Shown here: positions 23,701 to 35,201 of the stretch, piece by piece
Layout: each line of letters begins with the position of its first letter
Numbering within the stretch: position 1 is the first letter of the stretch
Source: Acheta domesticus
Taxonomy: Eukaryota > Arthropoda > Insecta > Orthoptera > Gryllidae
Assembly: GCA_031308135.1 (NCBI GenBank)
Contig: JAHLJT010009436.1
Span: 141,940,303 to 142,004,302, forward strand
Reading direction: 5' to 3'
Length of the DNA stretch: 64,000 nt
Made by a program: the position numbers and the translations under genes
The notes under the pieces: generated by a model
Database searches by the model: none
Told to the model about the DNA's origin: nothing
Seen by the model: only the letters and a program-made list of their open reading frames with translations

Positions 23701-24074
23701 TGCGGCTACCAATAGTTCGTGATAAACAAGACTTTATACAAAGACTTCGACATTCCACTAGAGGACCTCATCACTAAAAGAAGCCATATTAGAAGAGATT
23801 GTGCCAGCACACGAATCACCTTCCAATTAACTTACTGTCGTATGTCGTAGTCAACACGTATGCAGGATCACCCGAAAAAAAATTACTTATGAAACCTATA
23901 AAAATGTCATAGTAGTGATTTATTTCTGAATTTTTGTTATACTGTATACCATTTGACTAATGTTAAAAAATGAGCAGATTTTAATTTGCAGACGAGAAAT
24001 TATTTTAAAATATGAAAATGAATTCGATATTTCCTCTATGAGACGTCTTTCATCGTTCCTATTCATTCGCTGAG
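23701..24074. other. Non-coding stretch after the Jockey remnant
   Basis: The first part may be degraded ORF2 sequence. Nothing else is assignable. Confidence 0.3.
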
Positions 24075-24890
24075 AATATTACAATCAATTTCGAGATTTC
24101 AATGGAAGTGCACGTTTAGGGGTCATCTGATACGAAAACAGTGTATTTTTCTCGAAACATTCGTCCATCGGTCCGCTTGTCTTTCTGTGAACATACTAGC
24201 CCCTAAACTATTTGTAGAATTTTTGCTAAAAACATTGCATTATTGATCTAATCCCGACTCGAGATCCTGCAATTTGAAAATAATTCTTTAAATATTGTGG
24301 TGATTTAGTTGAAGCGATTTTTTTCAGGTGAAATTAGTTCTTGACAATCAGTTCTTTAAAAAATATCATGTAAACGTTTCTGAATATATAACTTGTTTTT
24401 GCACAATCTTGATTGAAATATGAAAAACATTAATCAATATTAATAATAAAATTTTCTCAAAACTGCATCATATTTGTGTTCTTTAAACGTTCTGTATGGA
24501 TAGTGCTATATTCACTGAATAAAATGAAATGAACTTCATTTTTTTTACATTTAGTTTTTTCAGGAAATTATTTTCAATAATTATAATTTTTGATACATCT
24601 CTCACGTCGTTAATACTTACATTACATCACGGCGTTTTTAATACATAATTGCATTTGTGAGTGAAAGTGCTTTAAATAATTTTAAATGCAGTTTCCCTAA
24701 AATCTAAAACTCTTTCTTTTGAAAATAAACTAAAAATCGCACATTTTCGTAAAACGCTTAAACATTTTTTCAAAAATGTCTCCAAATGCTTCAATGAAAC
24801 TTGCTTATAAGAAGTAGGTTCTTCCTCCTGTGATATTCTTAAAGTCGTATTTCAATTCAACGGTAAGGGAGTGAATAATAGAGAATATAT
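24075..24890 (-). mobile_element. HINE-like fragment
   Basis: It carries the family blocks in 5' to 3' order: TTTCGAGATTTCAATGG, the CATTCGTCCATCGGTCCG and CTAGCCCCTAAAC region, then interior blocks with CTCACGTCGTTAAT and AACTCTTTCTTTTG. Both the palindromic end and the CTAGT end are missing. Confidence 0.5.
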
Positions 24891-25932
24891 TAAAAACAAG
24901 TGGTTCTAGAACAGCACATACTTTCTCGCATTATTTCTAAATTTACAATTTTCGAAATTTCTGAGACATCAGCGAAAATGAGATCTGCACCATTCTTTTA
25001 AGCTTTTCTTGATGTATTTTTGGAAAAAGTTAAGGTGAAAATTTGGGGCGGTTATTGAGAAAATGTTTTCTTGTGTATGAATTTTGTGTGTACAAAAAAA
25101 GTATAAAAAAGAGTATAAAAAAGGGTATAAATTTTAAGCACAAATTACGTAAAAATTAATCGTTTTATCAAACAATTTTAAATGACAGTTTTTAAAGAGC
25201 TGACTTTTAGAACTGATTCTGTTTAAGGCAAGAATCTCTATCTTCAATTATGTAGTTTTGAAATGTTAAGATTGAACAATTTTCGAAAATAGAGAGTTCA
25301 TCGACAAGGAGACTAACACCACTTCTTTCCGTCCTTTGATACATACGAGGAGAAAATTTAAAGACAATATTGGAACCGTTTTCTGAGGTAAAAATTGTTT
25401 AAAATGTAAAATCTGTCTACATATCACACAAAATTACGCAAAAACCACTGATATTTTTGATAAATTGTAGTAAATGATCTTATTTCAAAATTTGTCTTTA
25501 AAGAACACTTTTCATTAAGAAAAAAATCTCTAACTTCAATACTGTAGCTGTAGCAAGGCACCGAAAACTTTTTTGAACGTCGTAATTTTTGAAAAATGAG
25601 GTATTTTTACGAACATGTGACCTGCACCTTTCACTTAGACGTTCTGTACTCTATTCGAGGCCAAAGTTTAATCAAATTTTTGAAGCCCTTTATGAGAAAA
25701 TTTTAAAATATTGAGGCTCTTTACAAAGAACTTCCAAAATCAAAATGTCCGTGGCAAACTCAGAGGGCCTCGAAATCCTTTAAATCGATCGAGGAATATC
25801 AATTTTGGAGAAAATCGGCAGTACAGTTTAGGCGCTAGCATTGACCAAGGCAGACGAACGGACAGACAGACAGACGTTTTTCGTCGATCGATTTTGCCGT
25901 TTGAAGGACCCAAAAAGCATGGATTCTGATTA

Positions 25933-26738
25933 GGGACCGTCCATAAATTACGTAGCGCAAATTTGGAGTATTTTCAATACCCCCCCTCTCCCCCTTGTAA
26001 CTCACCCGTAACGCACACTTGAATCCCCCTGAATAATTAAGTAATGCTTGCGAAAACACCCCTTTTGTAGATGCAAGAAGTGAAAATAAATTATAGGACA
26101 GTAAAACAATTTGTATTTATTTTACTTCTGTTGCATTTTAAAATTAATTATAATTAAAGTAGAAATTAGTTGGAGTTGTGAGTGAAGGAAGAATACTTGG
26201 GCGAGAAATGGTTCATAACAGGCTATGCTCACGCCGTCGTGGATGATGCAACAGCGAGAGTCTAGAGCGCCAATTTAAATGGATTCTAGAATATACTTCA
26301 TATTTTCACTCTTTTTTTTTAATTCTGGCCCTCAAGAAAATGTGCGCAGATAAATCTCTTTCCCCTCACGTCATATACAGTTTTTACAGTTTTTTGACAA
26401 ATAAATAAATAAATCAGTTTTGAATATTTTCTTAGTAATCTTACAAATTAAAAAATGCGTTGAAAACATATTTCCATTTATTGTAACAATTTACAATCAA
26501 TAACTTTAGTTAACTTAGGTTTTTAAAACAAATTAATTTTTATTGTTATATGTGTTAATATTTTAATGTTTTAGTACAGGACTCAAAAAAGGAATTATTT
26601 CAGCAAATATTGAAAAATGTAAAAAAAAATATGTTACGTAACACTTAATTAATATCCCCTTACCCCTATGTAACGAAGCGTAACGCAGGCTCAGACCCCT
26701 TCCCCCTCTTTAGCGTTGTGTAGTTTATGGACGACCCC
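25933..26738. mobile_element. Harbinger-like MITE, TTA target duplication
   Basis: The ends are inverted copies: GGGACCGTCCATAAATTACG on the left and, read from the right, GGGGTCGTCCATAAACTAC. TTA stands directly on both sides (25,930-25,932 and 26,739-26,741), fitting the TWA target of PIF/Harbinger. C-rich stretches lie just inside each end. No transposase frame was seen. The host HINE-like sequence is continuous across it. Confidence 0.7.
26308..26414 (+). mobile_element. 5'-truncated CR1 3' end
   Basis: CTGGCCCTCAAGAAAATGTG, GCGCAGATAAATCTCTTTCC, the CATATACAGTTTTTACAG block and the AAATAAATAAAT tail match the end of the full CR1 copy at 38,460-38,560. It lies inside the MITE. Confidence 0.75.
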
Positions 26739-26841
26739 TTACACAACGTGTTTCAGGAAGCAATTTGCTATATTCTTCTATACGAACACGATTTACCCAG
26801 TTTTTCGTTAACAGGACCTGGCAATAACAGTTTTTCTATCA

Positions 26842-27558
26842 ACTAGTGGTGCTACAACAGCACTTACTTTCCCGTATTAGAGGAAACAGCTAAGTAGTAC
26901 TGTAATATTGCACTTTATGCGCTACTAACATCTTCGCTTGGAACTTACTATTTCCATTGCAGTGTTGTCAGAACTATGTGAATTCTACAACTTCACAAAA
27001 ATAGAATGCAAAAGTTTTGTAACCCTGTATTGGAAAAAGAAGCCTGATACCCTGGAAATATTGAAATGCCTTCCATTGGGCCATGATTAAGGAAGAGTAT
27101 TTTAAAACCATGCAATAAATTCTCTACTCACTACAAATGGCAGAGCATTTGGTGCAAAACTAAATATTTGCCTGCAAATATCAACATAAATTAGACAATT
27201 ATAACTCCTTTTCATACAGCTCCATTAGGTCACAACAATGACACTAATTCACAGATATTCGCGAGCGCAAAGTGAATTCCATTGTTGCAGACCCTGCATT
27301 GTCACTATTCTGAGAGCTATTAATTCTTTTTACTTATTTCAAATATTTCAAAATAAACAATTTCTAAAATATTAATGTGTAAGTCTATAACAAAGTTCGA
27401 ATGTAAGAAACGAAGAAAGAAATAATATACAAAATTGCACATTCTAATTTACGACGCATCCAGCTGTCCGAAACGCAGTAAATTTACAGCGGCCTATTAC
27501 GTTTGTCACAAAATTAAAGAAAAACTACTCGTATTTTGAAAAAGTTAAGCATGACCGT
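26842..27558. other. HINE-like end fragment followed by unassigned DNA
   Basis: ACTAGTGGTGCTACAACAGC with ACTTTCCCGTATTAG (26,842-26,880) is a family 3' end read backwards, but the family interior does not follow. The rest, to 27,558, has no recognisable gene or element. Confidence 0.45.
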
Positions 27559-27592
27559 ATTTATTTTATTTATTTATTTGTCAAAAAACAGA
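27559..27592 (-). repeat. Extremely short CR1 tail fragment
   Basis: On the minus strand this reads TTTTTTGACAAATAAATAAA, the last bases plus tail of the CR1 element. It directly abuts the HINE-like copy that follows. Confidence 0.45.
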
Positions 27593-27594
27593 AA

Positions 27595-29199
27595 CAGAAT
27601 GGCACAGACTTTCCCGTATTAGTTTTCTATTTTCCTGGGTCTTCGCTAGCTATTCGGAATTGCCACATACTCTTTCTTGCCAGCTACCATCTATCATCGC
27701 CAAAAGTACATTTTTTTGTCATTTTCTTAATTTTTCGGTTTCCTATTGGTAGAACAGAAACATTAATTTTAGAATATTAAAGAACACAAAAACCTAGCCG
27801 TAAATGGCAATTTTCTTTTAAAAATTATGTGCCGTTTAAGAGAAAATAGCGTTTTAGCACTACTAAAAATGCGAAATTTGAAGCTCATTTTCACAGAAAA
27901 TTTTTGAGTTTTCAAAATACTTTATTTCAAGTTATTTGAAGCACTTACACTCACAAATATAATAATCTTTACAAATTGCGGATAATGTGCATATTAAAGA
28001 TGTGAGAGATCTTTCAAAAAATTTACATTTATATAATTTTTGAAAAAAACAAAAAAAACTCAAAATAAACTTCACGCTATACTAATGAGTGTAATTAGCA
28101 CTATCCGTTACAAAAGATTCAAGAAAAAAATTGCAGCCATATACGAGAAAATGACGTTTGAGCATTTCTGAAAATGCCGAAATTTGAGCTACGTTTCACA
28201 GAAAACGGTAGTGTTTTCGAGAAACTTTACTTGACATTATTTAAAGCATATATACTCGTAAATATAATGTAAAAAAATCGCCGATAATGTAAATATTAAC
28301 GACGTGAGAGACAAGTAAAAAAATTTACATTTTGGTAATTTTTGAAAAAACCAACCGATAGACCAAAATGGCTTTTATGTCATTGATAGAGTACATTTAC
28401 CACTATCCCTACCAAAAGTTTAAAGAAAAAATTTGGAGCCGTTTTTGAGAAAATTTTGTTTTTGTAATTTTTTAAAATTGCACATATTGCACGCAATATT
28501 GCACGAAAACTACCAAAATTGTGAAAAACATTTACATAACCTTTATTAAAGAACTCAATATGCAGAACAAATTTTATTTGAAGAAAAAATCTCTATCTTC
28601 AATTTTGTAGTTGGAGAAAGACGCCGAAAAAAATTCAAACTTTCACAATTTTCGAAAATTCAGAGCTGTACGTGAAAATCGGACCTATGCCATGTTAAAA
28701 AGTGTATTTTCCTCTATCAAAATCACAAAGCTTCGACTAGAATCAGATCGACTGGGGAATATCAATTTTGAAGAAAATCGACCGAACGGTTTATGCGCTA
28801 GCGTTGACCACAGACGGACAGACGGACAGACGGACAGACGGACAGACGGACAGACGGACAGACGGACAGACGGACAGACGGACAGACGGACAGACGGACG
28901 GACGGACGGACGGACAGACGGACAGACGGACAGACGGACAGACGGACAGACGGACGGAATGCCGTCAATCGATTTTTAAGTATAAAGAAGCAACAAATCA
29001 TGGATTTTGACCACACCACGTGTTAGGGGATTTTTTTTCTTAATTTAGCAACTGGTTTTATCCACTTTTTCGTTTTCACGGCCCGACAATTAATTTTTTT
29101 CTGCCGAAAATTGGCCATTTTCTCGCGCAGCATTACATAACTTTCCCTATACTACGTATATCACTCCGTGTATACGTACGTATACGGGAAAGTAAAAAT
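27595..29199 (+). mobile_element. HINE-like element, near full length
   Basis: It begins CAGAATGGCACAGAC with TTTCCCGTATTAG. It ends with TACTACGTATATCACTCC, the TATACGTACGTATA palindrome and CGGGAAAGTAAAAAT. The inverted motif ACTTTCCCGTAT lies near both ends. It differs from the copy at 8.56-10.15 kb mainly in the length of its internal octamer array. There is no protein-coding capacity; the open frames in the array are artefacts. Confidence 0.75.
28811..28957. repeat. (GACGGACA)n array, about 18 octamers
   Basis: This is an almost perfect octamer array, with a short run of pure GACG units in the middle. It lies about 250 bp from the palindromic end of the HINE-like element. Other copies have only one to a few units at the same place. 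Confidence 0.9.
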
Positions 29200-30801
29200 T
29201 CACCGGCATACGATTACAAAACTGTCTCTTGTAACGAATTAAGTATGAAAAAGTTAAAAAAATATGTTACAGGCACCAGTAGATAGTTACTATGAAGAGG
29301 GTGAAAAAATCAAACGAAAAGCTAACTCAGCCTAAACGTATTAAGAGACTAACAAATACGAGAAAGTCGTACTATTTTGGAGTAGGACTAGATAAGTTAG
29401 CCTTTGTATCTTAGAAATGGGAATTTACATAACAAGTAAAGCTGGAAAAATAGCGAGTTGCTGTGAGTTTCAAACTGCGATACTGCGAGTTTCAAACTTT
29501 TTATTTCTAAAAAGCAAAATTTTACCGTCTCTGAAATAGACAGGTTTTCCACTAATGAGATAATTAGCTCTTATGTGGCTTTGCTATTCTAAGACATGTG
29601 GAAGACTGAATAGGAAATACGAATAGTTCAGTTTGCTTAGCTGAGAGTGAAAATATTGATTTTTCTTTTCTTATCGTAGCAACGCTGTGTAGCCCCTTAT
29701 CTCATTTCACTTGGAGTCGAAAGTGCTTCCCAAGAAAATTGGCAAGTCGGCGGTAGCTTGAGGCTTATGAGAGAAAATCGATAATCCCTCTCAAGAAAGA
29801 TGAGTTTATTCAACTCTTTTCTGAATTATAATATCGAAGCAAGTAGAGAGACATCACTTATATTGTCGCCAGATGTATAAGTGGAAGCAGTCATTTTTGC
29901 GTTAATTTTTGTTAAAAAATATTTTTTGGAAATAAAAAAAAATTCTATTCATTTTTTTACTCAAAATCTGTATTATCTTTGTTGTGTATTAAAAAATAGA
30001 AGACACAAAATATATTTCTGCATACATCTGAAATCGTTAGATTTGTATAATATTGTAATGAACTCCAATAGCATAATCAATGTCCAGAAACATTTCCACC
30101 ACCTTTTGAAATTTATTTTATTTTACTTTAAAGCTATGAAATTTCAAGACACAACTAAAGGCTGTCCCATAAATATTCATCAGAACTACTTTCTAGAAAA
30201 CTTGTTAATTTGAAAGTAGATATTGCAAATTCAAAGTATTGACAAACTAAGAATAATTGTAATTGGTGAACACCAGCAATTCCATCATCTTTATTCACGT
30301 TCTCTATCAAAAGCGTATGTGAGTCAGTGGTTGAATTTACTATTCTGCTTCTCTCTAAGCAAAGGAGACAAACAATATAGTAGGAATAAAACTCATATCA
30401 AGGCAAACAGGAAAAGCCAAGACGGGTTTTAGTGAATTACGTAGACACAAAAAACGTCCTATTTCTTGTCGATATATCGCTAGAATTCTGCAAGATTACT
30501 AGCTAAACGAGAAGCTCTCTTTCCGAAGTATGTAACGTCGAGGTATCCGAAGTATTAAGACCGACAATTTCAAAATTCCTTTTGTGTTCTAAGATATAAA
30601 AAGTTTTGTTTGTGCAAAAAAGAAAATAACAGTACAATATTTTAAAATTCTTTTTATTCTCGATTTAAAATCGTGTTATTTTGGTCTCAATGCCACACGT
30701 CTAATACGATTTTTTTTAGAATTACTTGTTCGCTATCGCCAATTTTGCCCGTTTCATGCATAACATTGACAAGACAAAAGTATAATTTTGTAAATTAGTG
30801 G
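29200..30801. other. Non-coding stretch
   Basis: Its longest open frames (near 29,881-30,213) are AT-rich, with no family resemblance and no splice context. No element ends were recognised. Confidence 0.4.
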
Positions 30802-31600
30802 ATTTTTACTTTCCCGTATACATATGTATATGAGCTTGAATGAGTTTTATTTTTCTCTCCCCACTTAGCAATGTCCTGACATTCAGTATTACATTATATA
30901 TGTCTGACTGTTTCTTTTTTGTTTTGTTCACGTATTGTTCTTTATTACATGGTGTGTTGGATGCAGTCGTGTGTTTTTTATCGTTGATGCTTTTTATCCA
31001 TGATATTTTTCTTAGTTTTTTGAGTTTTGTTCATGCTGCACGAAAAAACGGCGGATTTTTTGCGGAAAATATTCATTACTGGGCCCCGATAACGAAAAAG
31101 TGGATAAATCCTGTTGCTAATTCAAGAAAAAACTGTAACACGTGGTGTCTATGATACCGAAAAAACAATTGACAGCAAAACGTCCGTCTTCCGGTGTATG
31201 TGAACAACACTAGCGCCTAAACCATGCGTAGGATTTTTTTCCAAATTGAAGAAACCCCTTCCTGACTTGAGTTACCGTACGATTTTGAAAAGCATTCATT
31301 AATTTTTGGGGGTACTTTACATGAAGCCTCCAGACCATTTCAAAATTTCTCAAAAACGGCGTAACATTTTTTATCGAAAATTATTGTATAAGATTATGTT
31401 TAACTTCAGTAATATTCTTAATATCACATTTTTCTATTTTAAATGAACTGAAAACTTGAGAAGATGTTAAATAAAAAAAATGTCAGCCATAGATGACAGC
31501 TGGAAAGAAGGTGATGTAAAACCAAAAAGCTAGTCTAGATTAAAGAGATCAGAAGAGATCTAGTACCTGAAACTCTGTGCCATTCTGTTGCAACACTAGT
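30802..31600 (-). mobile_element. HINE-like element, short form with both ends
   Basis: The 5' end is TTTTTACTTTCCCGTATAC with a variant palindrome (ATACATATGTAT). The 3' end is CTGTGCCATTCTGTTGC then ACACTAGT followed by T. At about 0.8 kb it lacks much of the interior and is probably an internal deletion. In family orientation it reads left to right on the plus strand. Confidence 0.7.
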
Positions 31601-31644
31601 TTCCTTTTATGTAACTACGAAAACGCTCTAAAACTTGCGAAGTT

Positions 31645-31800
31645 TGGCATACAGGGAGTCCCACCAACTATGGGCCTCCCCCGTAACTTCTAAACGGTTC
31701 CCGATATAGAAATGTGGAATCATGGGACAAGTAATGTACCGTAGAGATATTGTCCGAAATATTTTTAGTTTTCGAGAAATTTAATCATCTTTCATTTTTT
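31645..31800. repeat. Second dispersed repeat, ACAGGGAGTCCC-type
   Basis: CAGGGAGTCCCACCAACTAT, CGGTTCCCGATAT and the GATATTGTCCGAAATATTTT block recur inverted at 39.15-39.99 kb, where they are split by the solo LTR. ACAGGGTGTCCC-like starts are common in insect non-autonomous repeats; the class is not assigned. Confidence 0.55.
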
Positions 31801-34022
31801 AAATGGAACCATGTATTTTTACTTTCCCGTATACGTACGTAGTATAGGGAAAGTTATGTAATGCAGCGCGAAAAATGGCCAATTTTCGCCATAAAAAATT
31901 CGTTGCCGGGCCGTGATAACGAAAAAGTTGATAAAACCAGTTGCTAAATTAAGAAAAAAATCCCCTAACACGTGGTGTATCCAGAAACCCTGTTTTGTGG
32001 GTCCTTGATACCGAAAAAACAATTGAAAGGAAAACGTCCGTCAGTCCGTCTGTGAACACTGCTAGCGACTAAACCATACGTACGATTTCTTCCAAAATGA
32101 ATATTTCCCGGTCGATCTGGTTCTAGTCAAAGCTTTAAGATTTTGAAAATGATTTTGTAAAATTTGAACTACTTTACATGAAGCTCCCCGGAGATTTTCA
32201 AAACTTTCTCAAATACGGCTCCAAATTTTTTCTTTAAATTTCTTGTATGAATAGAGTAAAATACACTTATTAAGGTGGCATAGGTCAGATTTTGCGGATA
32301 ACTCTGAATTTGCGAAAATTGCAAAAGTTTGAATTTTATTCGGCGTCTCCAACTACAAAATTGCAGATAGTGATTTTTTCTTCAAATAACTTTTTTTCTT
32401 CATAGTGAGTTCTTTCATTAAGGTCATGTACATTTTTTTGAAAATTTTAATAGTTTTCACACAATATTGCGTGCAATATGTGCAATTTTAAAAAATTATA
32501 CAAAAACAAGATATCTCAAAAACGGCTGAATTTTTTTTCTTTAAACTTTTGATGGGTATAGTGCTTAATGTATTTTATGAGATGACAAAAACGCCATATT
32601 GCTCTATTCTTTTGTTTTTTTCAATAATTGGAAAAATGTTATTTTTTGACTTGTTTCTCACGTCGTTAATATTTACATCAGCGGCGATTTTTTCACATTG
32701 TTATATTTACGAGTGCATGTGCTTTAAATGATGTCAAGTACAGTTTCTCGAAAACACAACCCTTTTCTGTGAAAAGTAGCTCAAAATTCCGCATTTTCAG
32801 AAACGCTCAAACGCCATTTTCTCATTTATGGCTGCAAATTTTTCTGCAAATTCTTGCAATCTAGTTGTAAAAAATGTTGCGACAGAATTTTTGGAACTAA
32901 TTGGGAATGATCGCAATTTTTGCTTCAGAAACGCTCAAACGCCATTTTTCATATATGGCTAAAATTTTTTTCTTGAAACTTTTGTAATGGATAATGGTAA
33001 TTATACTCTTTAATATGACGTGAAGTTTATTTTGAGTTATTTTTTTGTTTCTTCAAAAATTATATAAATGTAATTTTTTTTAAAGATCACTCACATCTTT
33101 AATATGCACATTACCAGCAATTTGTAAATATTATTATATTTGTGAGTGTAAGTGTTAAATAAGTTGAAATAAAGTATTTTGAAACCTTAAAAATTTTCTG
33201 TAAAAATGAACTTTAGATTTTGCATTTTTAGTAGGGCTAAAACGCAATTTTCTTTAAAACGCCACATAATTTTTAAAAGAAAATTGCCCTTTAGGACGAG
33301 GTTTTTGTGTTCTTTAATATTCTAAAATTAATTAAATCAAATACGTGACTTGCTTACGTGACTGACGTGCTGTGGCTGTGTTCCAATATTTTACTAATTT
33401 TCAGCTACTTTTCTACATATTTCAGGTGACTTTTGCTGTTAAACTGTCTTCTTTACTTGTTTACTTGTTACAGATAAGCTGAAAGAGATTTATATTGTCC
33501 GAAGCAGTGAATAAACAAGTAATCCAAATATTTGATTTAAAAGACGGCGTAACGGCCAAACGTTCATTTGAACAGTGTAAAGACCATTAATATTAAATTT
33601 TCTCTGTAAATTAATTGAAATTTGCGAAAAGTTTTAAACTATTAGCGAAAGTGTTGTGAAAACATAAAAATTCATAGTTTCGTAACCACAGTAACGGAAA
33701 GACATGAACTTTATATTTAAATTTGTGGAAGTGGTGAATTTCGTGGCCTTTCAATAGGTAAAGTGTAGTAATCTAATTGTATTTATTAGTTTGCAGCTTC
33801 AATCTATTAAACACACTAAACGCTTTTTGAATTTAATTAATCACATTTAAATACTAATTAGAATCAGATCACCGTTATTTTTAAATAAATAGTAACGTAA
33901 TTTAAATAAGTTAATACAATTAAATTTAAAAGATAAGTTAGGGAGTAGTTTTTTTGTAGTATTCTCCAATTATCTATTTACTTATTTTCATATTTACCAC
34001 GCACTTGACACGCATTCGTGAC

Positions 34023-35157
34023 ATGGCTACTAATCGTTATACACCCTCTACTCCCTACGTTCTCAAAGCCGATCTTCTGAAAGCCTTCACACACATCAAC
34101 AGTAATTTAGATGAACATATCCGAAGGCTCGAAGAGGTGGTTCAAAACACAGACGGTTGGACAACAATAGGCAACACCGCAAAAACCTCCAACCGTCCAT
34201 TCGCGGATGCAAAAACACAATCACCACCACCAATCACGACTCAAAACAGATTTTCTGTATTAGACTACTACAATGAGTTTCCTTGCCTTCCCAATCCTCA
34301 CCACCCCCACCCATCATCGACACGTCCATTCACAAACCAACGCAAACAGGCTAGCAAGCGCAAAGTAACAAAGACACGTAGAGTTGTGCAAACTGGCTCA
34401 CCAGAAAACAAGGACATTCCCACTGAGCCCATCAAAAAGGTACTCATTTTAGCAGATAGCCACGGGCGACAAATCACCTCCCTGGTCAGTGAGAAACTCC
34501 CAACCAATTTCTCTGCCATGTGTGGGTTTAAACCTAACGAGAGGTTTGCCGACGTGACCAGTGAGTTGGACACGCACACAAAAACCCTCACCAAACGGGA
34601 TACTGTAATTATCATATGAGGGCAGAATGACATTAATTTGGGTGGTCACTTTACGCCTGAAGAACATGTTGACAAATTACAACGTGCCGCCCAAAACACG
34701 AACATTGTAGTCTCGACTCTGCCCTTCTGGTACAACAAGCCTACTATGCAAAGAAATTAGTCACGCAAACAACCAATTGAAACTGCATCTGAGAGACACA
34801 CATGTTAAATTGTTTGAGCTATACTTTCTCTCAGAAAAACACTTCACCCGACATGGTCTTCACCTGAACCTTGTCGGAAAACATGCACTCGGTAGTGAGC
34901 TTGCAAAACACATCATTTCACAAACTTGGCAGTGTCCTGCCCAAGACCCATCCCCACCCACATCTCCTAGTTCTCTTCCATCCCCTGGGACCCCTTTGGA
35001 CCCAATTACCATATCCCCTGAACCTAATCCGTGTATTACCTCTCCCACTATTCATTCCTCTACATCTGTCACCCCTCCTTCCTCACCTCTTGTCACTGCT
35101 GGGACACGATACTTCCTTCGACCACGCACTCGAGGTAAAAATGAAATAAATAAATAA
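34023..35157 (+). pseudogene. CR1 ORF1, esterase-domain protein (broken)
   Basis: The first ATG gives MATNRYTPSTPYVLKADLLK, then a short coiled-coil-like stretch (NSNLDEHIRRLEEVV) and a Pro/Thr/basic linker. The SGNH-hydrolase-like domain follows: VLILADSHGR (block I serine), a GQND block III just after a stop, and FTRHGLHLN (final histidine block). A Pro/Ser-rich tail ends at 35,157. Two lesions are visible: a TGA at 34,617-34,619 directly before GQND, where relatives have Gly, and a frameshift near 34,740. The protein is thought to act in the LINE ribonucleoprotein; its esterase activity is not well understood. Confidence 0.75.
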
Positions 35158-35201
35158 ATAGCAACTAGTCAGATGCAGCAGAAAAACATCCGTGTAGGTA
35201 C

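Larger units (their letters stand above)
24896..26841 (+). mobile_element. HINE-like copy split by a Harbinger-like MITE
   Basis: It begins AGTGGTTCTAGAACAGC with ACATACTTTCTCGCATT, a divergent CTAGT-end. It then passes through family interior blocks and a short GGACAGACAGACAG array (25,859). After the MITE it resumes with CACAACGTGTTTCAGG and GCAATAACAG, where ACTAGTGGTGCTAC of another copy end begins (26,842-26,880). Confidence 0.55.

Noticed and set aside
28611..29019. Open frames rich in DRQTDRRTDG or SVCPSVRLSV on both strands
   Set aside because: They are translations of the GACGGACA octamer array inside a non-coding repeat; all frames are open because the array lacks stops.
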